From: Rachicladosporium sp. CCFEE 5018
Lineage: Eukaryota > Ascomycota > Dothideomycetes > Cladosporiales > Cladosporiaceae
Reading direction: 5' to 3'
Length of the DNA stretch: 64,000 bases
Assembly (NCBI GenBank): GCA_002077045.2
Contig: KZ111149.1
Location: 282,019 to 346,018, forward strand
The notes under the pieces were generated by a model. The model saw only the letters and a list, made by a program, of their open reading frames with translations, made no database searches and was not told the origin of the DNA. This document shows positions 46,694 to 57,131 of this stretch, one piece after another. Every line of letters begins with the position of its first letter. The stretch's first letter is position 1. The position numbers were made by a program, and so were the translations under genes.

Positions 46694-46711
46694 GCACGAG
46701 AGTGCTCGTGC
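46694..46711. repeat. Small perfect inverted repeat
   Basis: GCACGAG (46694-46700), spacer AGTG, CTCGTGC (46705-46711). Lies 45 bp from the larger fold-back repeat. Confidence 0.6.
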
Positions 46712-46755
46712 ATTAACATTAGTATATACCTTAGATTTCGGTCAACGAGAGACTC

Positions 46756-46792
46756 TTATGAACGCCAGACGCGTGGCGTCTGGCGTTCATAA
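46756..46792. repeat. Perfect 17-bp-arm fold-back repeat
   Basis: The arm TTATGAACGCCAGACGC (46756-46772) is followed by a 3-base spacer GTG and its exact reverse complement (46776-46792). It lies 55 bp downstream of the DUF1640 gene's stop codon. Cruciform or RNA hairpin possible; possibly the remnant of a small inverted-repeat element. Confidence 0.75.
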
Positions 46793-46847
46793 TAGTTTCC
46801 GGTTTTTCATTTGAGATAGCGCATGAAATCCATCGCACTCGCTTCCC

Positions 46848-47633
46848 TCACATCAACAGCCTCCACACACCCAATATGATGGCCGCAGTGCCGGTGCAAA
46901 CACCCATGAGCCACTGTAGGGTCGTGAACTTTACCGCCTCCAGTCGTTCCCTCAATGCCGCGGTCTCCTGCTCGATTCTCGTCTCTGTTTCCTTGATCTT
47001 CAAATCCTGACTGTTCGCTTCCTCCCTGATCCTCCCTTTCTCTAAGTTCAGATCTAGCCTCACAGATGCTTGAGTCCTCTGCACCTCATCTCTCAGCCGC
47101 GAGTTCAGCTTTGCAAGCTCGTTCGTGAGCCGCTCGTGCGATCCTCGCGTGAGCGCAGACTCCGTGCTATCAGCACTCAGAAGCTCAGATCGGAGCTTGG
47201 CGAAGTCGACTTTCTGGGTGTAGGTAGCTTTCTCCTGGTCCTCGCGTAGGACCATCGTACGAGTGAGATTCTGAATTGATTCCTCAATCACATCGGAGAG
47301 GACCTTCATCATTGCTACAGACTGCTCTTCGCTGAAGCCTTCCATCTGCAGGCGCTGGACAAATTTGAGAGTGTCGAAATGGTGATCTCTACTCAGGCTT
47401 GCTGTTGTGGTGAACGGGCGAGCTGGAGCCTCTCGCATAGCACCTGCTGGTTTTCCATCCTTGCGACTCTGCCATGCCAAAAAGTTGACCGTGGCAAAGG
47501 TAACGCCGCGTGATGTCTCCCGACTGTATGGCGATCTGTTCCAGGTATGGCGAGCCAGTAGGGATCCTCGTGTATGTTGTGAGTGCGGCCGCACAGCCCG
47601 CACTGTAGTGCGCAGTGCTGTAGACATCGGCAT
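46848..47633 (-). CDS. DUF1640-family mitochondrial coiled-coil protein (FMP32/MCUR1-like)
   Basis: 261 residues, single exon as modelled. N terminus is Arg/Thr/Ser rich without a clear acidic residue (MPMSTALRTTVRAVRPHSQHTRGSLLARHTW), a mitochondrial presequence. The DUF1640 domain begins at FDTLKFVQRLQMEGFSEEQSVAMMKVLSDVI, followed by a long coiled coil (LRSELLSADSTESALTRGSHERLTNELAKLNSRLRDEVQRT) and a C-terminal membrane helix (WLMGVCTGTAAIILGVWRLL). Relatives in yeast and animals sit in the inner membrane and affect respiratory complex assembly or calcium uptake. A short intron near residues 40-60 cannot be excluded. Confidence 0.88.
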   Translation of the reverse strand: MPMSTALRTTVRAVRPHSQHTRGSLLARHTWNRSPYSRETSRGVTFATVNFLAWQSRKDGKPAGAMREAPARPFTTTASLSRDHHFDTLKFVQRLQMEGFSEEQSVAMMKVLSDVIEESIQNLTRTMVLREDQEKATYTQKVDFAKLRSELLSADSTESALTRGSHERLTNELAKLNSRLRDEVQRTQASVRLDLNLEKGRIREEANSQDLKIKETETRIEQETAALRERLEAVKFTTLQWLMGVCTGTAAIILGVWRLLM

Positions 47634-48176
47634 TGCGCTATGATGTCCAAGGAACTTATGTCGTCGAGCAATGGTAGCATTCTTGTTGGCACATGTTTCG
47701 GCGTATAGGCGGGAGCAGCCGCGCCTGCCTTATCTCGTGGCGTGAAGTCGCCCTTGTTCTTTCCCTTTCCACATCGTCTCTTGTCCTGCTTTACACTAGA
47801 CCTCCTCACAGCTTCGACGGAATGGTATACTCGTCCTGTCGTGGCTGCGATGCCAGCCGCATGCGCAATCGCCTACGTGCAAGCTAGCCTTCTCGACAGT
47901 CCTCTGGAGCGCCTTGGCATTACGTTATGATGGACTCCGCACGAGTGCGGGCATGTGATCGCAAGAAAGTCTTGGTGATGACTTGGCGCGTTGGAGGAGA
48001 ACCACGAGGTCGAACGGCTTGAGACGAGTGGAAGTCAAGTCATCTGAAGCACTTCAATTGTATTTCTGCTGTTCACTGTTCACGCAACTCAACACACCAC
48101 TCTCGTATCATTGCAGAGGCTGCGCGACGGCCAGATTTTTCTGCGTAGAAAAGAGTACTTGCTCCAAGCTACCAAA
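47634..48176. other. Intergenic region between DUF1640 and PAR32-like genes
   Basis: 543 bp serving as divergent promoter space. Short ORFs on both strands overlap each other and look non-coding. Confidence 0.4.
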
Positions 48177-48696
48177 ATGGCGGACAAGGCGAGAGCGACC
48201 GAGGCAGCGGCGCGCAATGCGTCGCATGGGCGCGGAGGAGCTGGGAACATCAACTCGAGGCCAGAAAATGTTGGGAGCAGCTCTGTCAACCTCGATACCC
48301 CCACTTTGAAGAGCAACAACTACACCACAGGGCGAGGAGGTACGCAATGTTCCTGGGTTTTGACATCGCATAAACACGGTGCTAAAGTAGCGATCAGGTA
48401 CCGGCAATATCGTGCCCAACGACAAGTCCAACCCTGCTGTGGCGCGCGCGGCGCAAGATGTCGACACCCCAGCGGCACATGGCAAAGACCCAAAAGGTGT
48501 TCACCACTGGGGACGTGGCGGCGAGGGCAATATGATGCACGTTGGAGAGAAGCCACGCACCAGCAGCAGAGGTGACGGTGAGCGACCCAGCCTCGTGGAG
48601 AAGGGCAAGAGCTTTCTTGGGATCGGGAAGAAGGAGGGTGAGGGAAGGAAGAGTGCTTCGCCTGAGGCTGCTGTAGCCGTGGAGAACTTACGGTAA
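48177..48696 (+). CDS. PAR32-like (DUF3602) small disordered protein
   Basis: Exons 48177-48339 and 48398-48696, with a 58 bp intron, give 153 residues. The defining Gly-Arg-Gly-Gly repeats are present three times: GRGGAGNI (about 20), GRGGTGNI across the splice junction, and WGRGGEGNM (about 98). The rest is polar and Ser/Lys rich and predicted disordered. Yeast Par32 is a phosphoprotein acting in TOR signalling and ammonium transporter inhibition; fungal relatives are mostly uncharacterised. Confidence 0.82.
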
Positions 48697-49424
48697 TCGG
48701 GCGCTGCCAGGAAGACGGATTGATCACCTCGTGTGATTCCAGTTTCACGACATTGGCGTTCGGAACCATGGATCTCTTTCTCTATCGACAACAGATAGTA
48801 TTCGATAACTAATTCAGATTGCATTCAGCGGCAACTGCACCCTATTTCACATCAGGTGGTCGTTGTCTATACCGGGCAAGTCCTGTCGATATGGCGCGCA
48901 AACTTGCTCTTTGGTTTGCAAGATGCAACCAATCTTTTATAGTTTCCGTCTGTTCCCCGATCATGTATACGCTATTGTTACCGGCTATATGCCCACGCGT
49001 GGACACAATCGAGACAGCCAATCGGCCGCTAGCTCTCCGGTGGTTCCGAAATTCCCTGCCCACGTGCCTTCCACGTTTGATGTTCACCGAGACACGAACC
49101 TTGATGTGGTGACTTGAAACGGCACTTGCTCTTGACATCGCTCAGTATCTCAGCCGTGCACTTTCGCATCTTACAGGCGATGCTATCGGGCTATCATCAC
49201 CCGCTCCATCATCGCTTGCTTGATCCCGGGCAAACACTGCAGTACTGCCCGATGGGTCCCTAGGTCGAGGGCGCCGATCATTACCAATGGTGTCAATGTC
49301 AACAGGCCGAGGGAGCCACCCTGCAGACAGCATCCTCGGTTTGCATCGTTCGGGCGTCGACAGATGTCAACGGCCGCCCCATTTTAGACGAGGTGCTTAT
49401 TACTGTCCCCTGTCAGCAAGCACG
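48697..49424. other. Region without recognisable genes (piece D)
   Basis: About 730 bp. Short ORFs occur on both strands, none with a coding-like composition or a family I recognise. Confidence 0.4.
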
Positions 49425-50176
49425 CTACGGCCTGGTCATATCCACCACATCGCGTCGAGCGTGGTTCCGAAGCATGGTCACCAGGATCCCCTCATGCAAT
49501 GCACGATGGCACTTCCTGCGGCATTTGACGGAGCATGGAATGTGAAGCCCGGCACAAGCCAACACGTGGTCTTGAGAGTCCGCGGTGACAAGTTTGTAAC
49601 ACTCGTCAGGATCGTTCCCCGGGTTGTGAGGCAAGTGGCTGCTCATAAGGCTGCTCGAGGGCGCTAGACTTCCATGCTGACACGCCGAAGTCGAATGGAT
49701 CATCGAGGCTGACGCAGAAGCCGTTGTGATCTACATGAACGGCTGTACGACCCGATGCAAGATCAGGGCTAATTGGCAGCACCAGATGGGAGATATCTCC
49801 GCGTCCGGCAGATGCCTTACCTATCAAAGTGCTGCACGCCATCGGCACTGCGCCCGGCAGGGTCCCCGGTGGGATGGTACCCTGCATACTGAGACGTCTC
49901 GAGTAGTGTTCGAGGATCATGCCGTACGCGTCGTGCATAGAGGACTATGAACGACATGCTCAGTCCCGCTGCACAGCCCTTTCGCTGCCTCGATGACCTC
50001 CTGCGTAGCCCGAGCAATGGGCAGCAATTGGGTACCAGCGTCGTCCACACCATCCGCACCACTATTTCATACTTCTCTCGGCGAGCCTGGGAGCTCTGTC
50101 TCCATATACGTATCGAGATATTGGTGCTTGGATCGACTCGCGGACACTGGGGATGTCCTTGAGGCAAGGTAATCAA
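49425..50176 (-). pseudogene. Possible decayed gene, unassigned
   Basis: Protein-like stretches appear in different minus-strand frames in order: DIPSVRESIQAPISRYVYGD, DDAGTQLLPIARATQEVIEA, MHDAYGMILEHYSRRLSMQG through HVDHNGFCVSLDDPFDFGV, and DECYKLVTADSQDHVLACAG. Frame changes do not coincide with obvious GT-AG introns, so this looks like a frameshifted fossil, or a multi-intron gene I cannot model. Family not recognised. Confidence 0.25.
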
Positions 50177-50333
50177 TCTTCCGTATATACGTTTCGTTGA
50201 TCTCTTTCGTCTCGATGTGACGGTCTTTCTTTGTCCATGTGTAAGTGGGTTATTGAATCCTTCGACTTACCAGCATCCTGCGGATCAATCTATACGTATG
50301 CTGTGTTAGGCGATACCCTCGACATTTTCAACT

Positions 50334-51491
50334 ATGAGCTCAGCAAAGACACCTATCCCTTCGACTTATGCACAGAATGAGAGTCGCCGAGTGGCGGCTT
50401 TGCCTCCCACGACACGCTTCGACGATCCATTCGGATCCCAGTAAGACTGATCCTCGCTCTGCCGATTCGATGACTAATGCAACTCAGGCTACGCTTCGCG
50501 CCATCACCCACAGATAGCTCAGATCCATGGAACGGCCCAAGATCCGTAACTGGCGCGAGGTTTGATACACCCTCCTCTTTGAGAGTGACTTACATTCACT
50601 GACGTGCAGACAAGCTACGCACCCCAGACACTCACAGCAGGAAGCCAGCCATGGGGCAGCGAGGAGTGGTACGCAGGACGAAGGGCGCCAGCATTGCAAG
50701 ACTCCTCAGCATGGAGCACATCGCAAGCAAATGCGCAGTACCAACTTGGTCTACCAAATAGAGCACCAGGTGACTCTTCCTCACCCTGGGGCAGCACATG
50801 GCCCCCTCCGATGCTCCGCCGCAGTTCGTCTGAGCATACCAGTCTCAGCCAGCTTCCAGCGTTCTACGCTGGCCAAACCTCAGACAATAGCAAGAACTAC
50901 CCACAACGCCGCCCATCTAACCGAGACGAGTTCGATGGACCTTCACAGCTGCTCGACAAGCCCGTAGATGCCGACTACGAGCCTAAAGAGGAAGATCTCA
51001 CACAACTTCCCATAACCCTCTACGCCCAAGAGCAAGATGAAATCCTCACTCAAGTCAACGACCGCCTCGCGCAATGCGCCTACGACTTCGTGGCTCGCTA
51101 CCAGTTCCCCATCCCGATCGAGCCAGACAAGCGACCTGTCCGCGTTCCCAGCGACAGAGAGTGGTCCGAATGGGTCTACCTTCTGAAGCGCCTCGCGACG
51201 AAACGCCGCATCCCTAGCAGAGTGCTCTACAATGGGCAGATCAAGCAGCTGATCACTATCTTGGAGAACTCGCTGGAGATGCGCCATGCTGCGAAGCATC
51301 AGAGTCGGCCGCTGAAGGACGACAGGAATGTGCTCCAGTTGGTCAGCTCGGGGTTACAGGTTGCAAAGATTGTCAAGGATGCGCCGGCTATGGAGTATCT
51401 GGATGCGTTGTATGTGAGGACGGAGATGTTGATAACGAGTCGAAGGGGTGGGACGGTACAGGGGCAGGGGTCGGGCTTTGGGAGCAGATAA
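50334..51491 (+). CDS. Unknown fungal protein, 348 residues
   Basis: Exons 50334-50440, 50488-50545 and 50610-51491, with introns of 47 and 64 bp (the second ends CACTGACGTGCAG, with a branch-like CTGAC). Start MSSAKTPIPSTYAQNESRRV. The first half is Ser/Pro/Trp rich and likely disordered, with WNGP and two PWGS motifs (SQPWGSEEW and SSPWGSTWPP). The second half is helical and conserved-looking: LYAQEQDEILTQVNDRLAQCAYDFVARYQFP, SEWVYLLKRLATKRRIPSRVLYNGQIKQLITILE and EYLDALYVRTEML. I do not recognise the family; the helical part could be a protein-interaction domain. Confidence 0.7.
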
Positions 51492-51748
51492 CAAGTCCGC
51501 GGTGCAGTAATAGGGAAGCTCACTCGGCCAGAGTATTGCAGACAGGCGAGGCTCTGTGGTGTCCTGGTCGTGCGAGTCACGCTCATGGAAACGCAAGTAG
51601 ATGCCCCGTCAGCAGGAGGTTCTCTGCAGGCGCTCGACGTGTCCCGGAGGAAGGTACGACTACAGGAAAAATCGAGATTAAGGGCACAGCGGAGACACAC
51701 CCGATAGTATGTACAGCCATCATCTTGACTACAGTATCACGGTCCCCA

Positions 51749-53965
51749 TCAAGAAAGTGTAACAATACGGTGAACAGCTGGCTGCCATACAGCATTGTAT
51801 CTCTCAATGTAGATGACCTCAGGTCGCCGGTACGCAATACCGTCTCGCATTTCGATGAGCAGGAAGATCAGCTTCCCGTCGCCACAGGCTCCCACGTACA
51901 GAAACGACAAAGTCTCGCCTTGCAGAGCCCGCCAGGCCGGCTCGAGCAAGAGACCAGTGAGCCGCAGTTGCATTGCAGCATCCGCGTAGACGGTGAAGTA
52001 TGCGCTTGAGCCTCTATCAGGAGATATCTCAGGCGATCTGGGTACGTAGAAGTCGGCGATGTAGCTTCGAAATCGTAGGATCGAGAGAGCTGGGGGTGTG
52101 TACATCAGATGTAGGATTTCCGGATGACTGTCAAGGTCTGCATCAAGCGCTTGCACATCGGCTAGGTGGGCTATACAGGTATTGTTGGATGTACAACCTG
52201 GCCCTTTCCTGCATGTGACAGCCCTATGATATGCCTTGCCGTTCTGTTCAATCAGGGCGCTGAACGCAACAACTGATGTGGAAGCGCGATCGCTGTCCAT
52301 GATAGTCAGGACCGTACCGGGTGCCTTCCATGCTGCCCAAGACCATGATGGGAACTGGGCAAGCGGTCGCATGTGCGTGCTGTACTTCTTTGAGCTATCG
52401 TCGTAAGGTCGCTTAGCAGTCCGACACAGAGCGTCTATGAAGAATGCCCGTGGAAGTCCCCAGAGGCAGTCTCCAATGGTCTCGAGCATGCCTGCGACTG
52501 CATTCAGGTTGTCGCCTGGGTACTTGACTTTTCGAGCTTGATAGTCGGACATTAATTCGGTATACCTCTCCACTGCGGGAGCGCTAGATCCCATCAAGTG
52601 CGTGCAGTCTTCAAAGATGCCTTCTGGGTCCTGCGCAAGCGCATGTGGCTCCCGATACCCTGCAACGCCTATTGATTCTGTCCCTGCTTTGTGCGCCGAC
52701 ATGTCGTCTTCATACCACACGATTTCGTACAGACACATGAACAAGACCTGTGCCTCAGTGGAGATAAGCAGGCGATGGGAAAGCAACATCTCTTGGAGGG
52801 TCCACCCTCTGGTGTACCACGCACAATGGTCTAGCATGTTGTGAACCCCGGGCAGGCGATCAATGAGATCGAACCTCGCAGTCCGGAAGGAACGCTGCGT
52901 CAGACTTCTCGGCACACTGTTGATGCCCGATATACTGTCGTGCACAGATGGTGCGGTACTGACAATGGTGAGCGCGGCCTGTCGACAGATCGTACGCATG
53001 GAGCCGATCTGTGCCGCCTTGTCAAGTTCGTCATCCTCTACGATGCACAGAGCATCTATCCATATGTGTTTGAAGCCGAGTGAAGCAGCTCCAACAATTG
53101 CATCCTGTACAGCAATAGGGAGCTCGATACTGGCAGCGATGAGGCCGCCCTCATCCATCAAAGCTGTCTTGTTCGCTCGCCTCAAGGTCAGCTGTGGTGC
53201 AGAACCCCAAACGTAGCTCAGAGCTGCATACTTTGGCTTTGACTGTCCGCGGACGTGTTCTCGAATGCAATGTAAAGCAGTATCGATGGTTCTGAATACC
53301 CATGTCCTACCTTGCAGTGCTGATGGCGACCCCGAATCTGCTTCATGGTCATCGTCTCTATGGTTCTCGTAGCTGTGATCGTGGTCTTTTACGCATCTCG
53401 AGAGCCACGCTTTGCCGATTTCGGTATCGAAGAGTGGTCCAACTTGACGGATACCCACATGCACGCTTGGCGTAGTGTGTCGCTTGAACGCCAGCGACAC
53501 CAGGCCGGCATACCCCGTGGACCGCAGATCGGTAACCAGGAACTTTCCAGACCTGACACGATGCCCATTATGCACAAGACGGAGGCTGCCTGCAGTCTTC
53601 GGGAAGCGCTCGGTCTTCCTAGTCGGCCATAGGTTAGCATTATTACTACGATCCAAAAGATAGGCGCAGAAGCTGCAGGATCGAGCGTTCTTCCGCAGAG
53701 CCTTGCGGGAATCCCAGGTGAACTCAGTCTTTGCTCGCTGCCAACGAATGTTCAAGGCACGCTTTTGGTCATTGGCACGTTCGAAAGTGCGAAGCAAATC
53801 GCAGGCACCACAGTAGCCTTCACAAAGCTGTGCGAGTTGATCCAAATCGACAACAGCAGTGGGAAAGACGGTTGATGCGTCGCTATCGTCGCTCTCGGTG
53901 ATCCAGTCGTCGGACGCGCCTGACGGATCGCCCTCCGATAGAATATCGCCGCTGTAGCTCGACAT
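51749..53965 (-). CDS. HET-domain protein
   Basis: 738 residues, single exon. HET domains occur in fungal proteins that trigger incompatibility or cell death when non-self partners meet. The three HET blocks are visible: KYAALSYVWGSAPQL (about 245), HIWIDALCIVEDDELDKAAQIGSM (about 300), and YTRGWTLQEMLLSHRLL (about 385). The N terminus is acidic (SEGDPSGASDDWITESDDSDAS), followed by a Cys-containing region (CEGYCGACDLL and CSFCAYLLDRS). No NACHT, STAND or ankyrin partner domain is fused, and neighbours do not suggest a known het gene pair. Trigger unknown. Confidence 0.92.
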   Translation of the reverse strand: MSSYSGDILSEGDPSGASDDWITESDDSDASTVFPTAVVDLDQLAQLCEGYCGACDLLRTFERANDQKRALNIRWQRAKTEFTWDSRKALRKNARSCSFCAYLLDRSNNANLWPTRKTERFPKTAGSLRLVHNGHRVRSGKFLVTDLRSTGYAGLVSLAFKRHTTPSVHVGIRQVGPLFDTEIGKAWLSRCVKDHDHSYENHRDDDHEADSGSPSALQGRTWVFRTIDTALHCIREHVRGQSKPKYAALSYVWGSAPQLTLRRANKTALMDEGGLIAASIELPIAVQDAIVGAASLGFKHIWIDALCIVEDDELDKAAQIGSMRTICRQAALTIVSTAPSVHDSISGINSVPRSLTQRSFRTARFDLIDRLPGVHNMLDHCAWYTRGWTLQEMLLSHRLLISTEAQVLFMCLYEIVWYEDDMSAHKAGTESIGVAGYREPHALAQDPEGIFEDCTHLMGSSAPAVERYTELMSDYQARKVKYPGDNLNAVAGMLETIGDCLWGLPRAFFIDALCRTAKRPYDDSSKKYSTHMRPLAQFPSWSWAAWKAPGTVLTIMDSDRASTSVVAFSALIEQNGKAYHRAVTCRKGPGCTSNNTCIAHLADVQALDADLDSHPEILHLMYTPPALSILRFRSYIADFYVPRSPEISPDRGSSAYFTVYADAAMQLRLTGLLLEPAWRALQGETLSFLYVGACGDGKLIFLLIEMRDGIAYRRPEVIYIERYNAVWQPAVHRIVTLS

Positions 53966-54558
53966 GCTCGATTTTCCGGCTTAGTAGCAACTCAACGCAC
54001 TGCTCTCACTTCTCAAGGGTACTCGAAGCGTGAGCGACGCTCATGTGCATTAATTCTCTCGTGTTTCGAGCCAGCCGCCCTGTGGCAATCTAATGCGCAT
54101 GGTCGCGCGGTCACGGAACATTCATACCAAGCGCCCACCGAGCCATGACAGATGGTGCGCAAGGAGACACATGTCCGCTCGAGTGTAACGTATGTACTCG
54201 TCGCGACCACCTCACCAAAGATATACAAGTAGTGAACTCGATATGGCTTGGCATTCAGCCCTACGAATGGACATCTTGAGAGCCGAGGCTTCCCTTCGGC
54301 CTTCCAAAGTACAGGACGACATCAATGGCTTTGATGAGTGAACACATACCGATAGAGCATATATCCTTCCGCTATGTCTAATTCCTAATTCTCGAGTCTC
54401 CTTCGAATTCTTCAATCTCCCGGAGCATTTCACGACGAGACCCTAACCTATGATCAGACGTTTGGAAGGCATCAATATCTTTGAGAGCTCTCGCTGTACC
54501 TCACAGGATTCCTGAAACCCGGGAGGATTCTAGCCTCAAGTAATACATTGGTAGCCCA
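53966..54558. other. Intergenic region between HET and thioesterase genes
   Basis: 593 bp divergent promoter space. No coding-like ORF, RNA gene or repeat is seen. Confidence 0.45.
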
Positions 54559-55533
54559 ATGGATCCCTCCACATCACTCCAAACAGCTACATCAGCAAAA
54601 CAAATCGATGCGCATACATATACAGCCGACTTTCACCCCGCCTGGACAATCGGCACAGTGCCCCATGGCGGCTTCGTAACAGCAGCTTTCCTACAAGTCG
54701 TCCGTCTGCATTTCGATACAACGCTCAAGAAACAGAAGCAACCTCACACGCTGTCCCTGCACCTGGAGTTTCTGCGACGAACGCAGACTGGAGCCGCGAA
54801 ATTCGTAGTCAAGGACGTCAAGCTAGGACGACAGACGAGCGTCGTTCATGTGACTTTGAGTCAGGATGGAAGGGAAGAGGTAGTGGGCTATGTGACTAAT
54901 TCGAACTTGAGTACGGAAACGGGGGTGACCTTCGCAACGAGATGGGAACTATCACCGCCAGCTCCTGCAGCAGATGTAAGCAAGTTTGACTCTGACAGTG
55001 AGCCCAATTGGGGCGAACGGCATTCCTGGCCCTTTTCCGATTTCCGCAAAGCCACACGCGGCATCCGATCAATGTTCCCTCGTAACGGCCAAGTAGCGCA
55101 GAACATCGTCGACGAATGGCTCTGCTGTCGGAACGGCGAGAATTGGACGCAAGAAATGCTCGGCTCGGTCGTAGACACTTTCCCACAGGTGCTGGAACAC
55201 TATGTGATAGGCTACGATCCATACAGTGTCGAGCTGGAGAAGCGACTCAAGCCTGGGGAACTGGAGAAGCAGATGAGCGATAGTGGCGCGAAAATGTGGT
55301 ATCCGACGATCTTGCTGAATCTTGAAGTGAAGAAGGCGTTGCCGGTGGAGGGAGTGAAGTGGCTGTTTGTGCGGTTGCAGGCGAAGCAGATCAAGAACGG
55401 CCGCTTTGACCTGGAGATCATTGTCATGGATGCTGAAGGCGACTTGGTGGCATTGAGCCACCATGTCTGCTTTGCTGTAGGGTCTGAGAGGAATCTTGCG
55501 GTGAGGCGGAAAGACGGGGAGGCGAAGTTGTAG
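54559..55533 (+). CDS. Acyl-CoA thioesterase-like protein, double hotdog
   Basis: 324 residues, single exon, start MDPSTSLQTATSAKQIDAHT. Two hotdog halves: the first with WTIGTVPHGGFVTAAFLQVV (the PHGG turn before the long helix is typical) and SLHLEFLRRTQTGAAKFVVKDVKLGRQTSVVHVTLSQ; the second with ILLNLEVKKALPVEGVKWLFVRLQAKQIKNGRFDLEIIVMDAEGDLVALSHHVCFAV. This fits the TesB/4HBT_3-like group that cleaves acyl-CoA. No clear peroxisomal signal (C terminus GEAKL resembles a weak -AKL type 1 signal, which is worth noting). Substrate unknown. Confidence 0.85.
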   Translation: MDPSTSLQTATSAKQIDAHTYTADFHPAWTIGTVPHGGFVTAAFLQVVRLHFDTTLKKQKQPHTLSLHLEFLRRTQTGAAKFVVKDVKLGRQTSVVHVTLSQDGREEVVGYVTNSNLSTETGVTFATRWELSPPAPAADVSKFDSDSEPNWGERHSWPFSDFRKATRGIRSMFPRNGQVAQNIVDEWLCCRNGENWTQEMLGSVVDTFPQVLEHYVIGYDPYSVELEKRLKPGELEKQMSDSGAKMWYPTILLNLEVKKALPVEGVKWLFVRLQAKQIKNGRFDLEIIVMDAEGDLVALSHHVCFAVGSERNLAVRRKDGEAKL

Positions 55534-56055
55534 ACTGTTGGTGAAATCGATTGTATATAGAGCTGTACCAATGCACTTATGGCGGCCTAGTCAGGGGTCG
55601 TAGGTACCTCAAACAGCTTGGTCTTGTAAGGTTATTCTTGCAAAAGTGACGGACATCGTCAAACACCGGCGAGCTCATGGAGGTGGAGTTCGCTGAGAGG
55701 ACTGTTTTGCTTGTGTGGAAAGGCAGAAGATCGAATACCTACCTTTTCTTGCAGTTACTTGACATTTTGGCGACGTACCCTCTCTGGGAAAACCGAAGTA
55801 CGAAACCGCCATGTTGATGCAGAATTGGTTTCTCGAGTGTATGTGCGAGAAAGTGTTTTGAGATACTCAGACTTTGCTGACTCTCGACGCTGCACTGACC
55901 CGTCCCTCGCCGCGGGGGTGCCATGAGCTCGAGTCCATCATCTGGTCAAATGATGCACGCCCAGTGATGTACCTGCATGTAACGATAGAAGCATTGATGT
56001 CTTGACTAGCACTGCATAACTTTGTTCTTTCACTTCCTTACCGTCACTCCTTCCC
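55534..56055. other. Intergenic region upstream of the aminopeptidase gene
   Basis: 522 bp. Nothing recognisable beyond scattered short ORFs. Confidence 0.4.
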
Positions 56056-57131
56056 ATGAGGTCTTTCCTCCGACTGCGAGCCACTCCAGCTGCCCGCCAG
56101 TACCCCACCACGACTCGGACCTTCCTCACTGAGACAACGCCGTACAACCCTCACGGCATAGGCGGCGTGCGCAGGATCAGCAGCACCACGTGTACATTGC
56201 TGCAGCCTCGGAGCCAATCTAGGATTACTCATAAACCTCTTCGAAGTCCTCCATCTCGGACTACACTTTCTCCTACCCAACGAAGACACTGCTCCCATCG
56301 CCGCAACATGTGTCGTCAACACCGCGAGGCGGACACCACCGGGTCCAGCTTGGATATCAGCAAGGGCCGCGAGGTGCTGCCGAAGAATGTGAAACCGCTT
56401 CACTATGACTTGACCCTCGAGCCGAACTTCGAGAAGTTCACGTATGAGGGGACGGTCGTGATCGAGTTGGACGTAGTGGAAGACACCAAGAGCATATCGC
56501 TCAATACTCTCGAGCTGGACATCCACTCCACGAAGATCACGTCTGGAGACACAACAGTCACATCCTCGCCAACCCTGTCATTCGACGAGGACAGCCAGAC
56601 AACGAAGATCGAGTTCAATGACACGATCCCCGCTGGCCGAAAGGCGACCCTGACGCAGAAGTTCACGGGCACGCTGAACGATAAGATGGCTGGATTCTAC
56701 CGCTCTTCGTACAAAGGCGCAGATGGCAAGGATGCATACCTCGCCACAACGCAAATGGAAGCCACGGACGCGCGAAGAGCTTTTCCCTGCTTCGACGAGC
56801 CAGCGCTGAAAGCTACCTACACCGTCACTCTGATCGCGGACGAGAAGATGACGTGTTTGAGCAACATGGATGTGGCGAGCGAGAAGGCGGTGGAGGCTGC
56901 GGGCTCTGGGCCGAAGCGGAAGGCTGTGACGTTCAACAAGACACCGCTCATGTCGACGTACTTGCTTGCGTTCATTGTGGGCGAGCTGAAGGTTTACGAG
57001 ACGAACGAGTTCCGCGTGCCCGTGCGGGTCTTCTGCACACCTGACAAGGAGATCGAGCATAGTCATTTCTCGGCGAAGCTGGGTGCACAGACCCTCAAGT
57101 TCTACGAGGAGCAGTTTGACAGCAAGTTTCC
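56056..57131 (+). CDS. APE2: M1-family aminopeptidase (APE2/AAP1-like), N-terminal part (cut by gap)
   Basis: Zinc aminopeptidase removing N-terminal residues from peptides. The visible 358 residues cover an Arg/Ser/Thr-rich leader (MRSFLRLRATPAARQYPTTT) with mitochondrial-presequence character, a second in-frame Met at 56308 (MCRQHREADTTGSSL) and the N-terminal beta-saddle domain: LPKNVKPLHYDLTLEPNFEKFTYEG, TQMEATDARRAFPCFDEPALKATY and STYLLAFIVGEL. The GAMEN and HExxH motifs lie beyond the N run. Two starts could give a mitochondrial and a cytosolic form, as seen for some fungal enzymes (inference). Confidence 0.9.

Larger units (their letters stand above)
46190..46847. other. Intergenic region rich in inverted repeats (piece D)
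   Basis: 658 bp with no coding-like ORF. Several complementary short stretches occur (for example CGGGAGCA near 46550 with TGCTCCCG near 46650) in addition to the two hairpins listed separately. No tRNA could be folded by eye. Confidence 0.4.

Noticed and set aside
46756..46792. Rho-independent terminator
   Set aside because: The organism is a eukaryote and no U tract follows; the hairpin is reported as a repeat instead.
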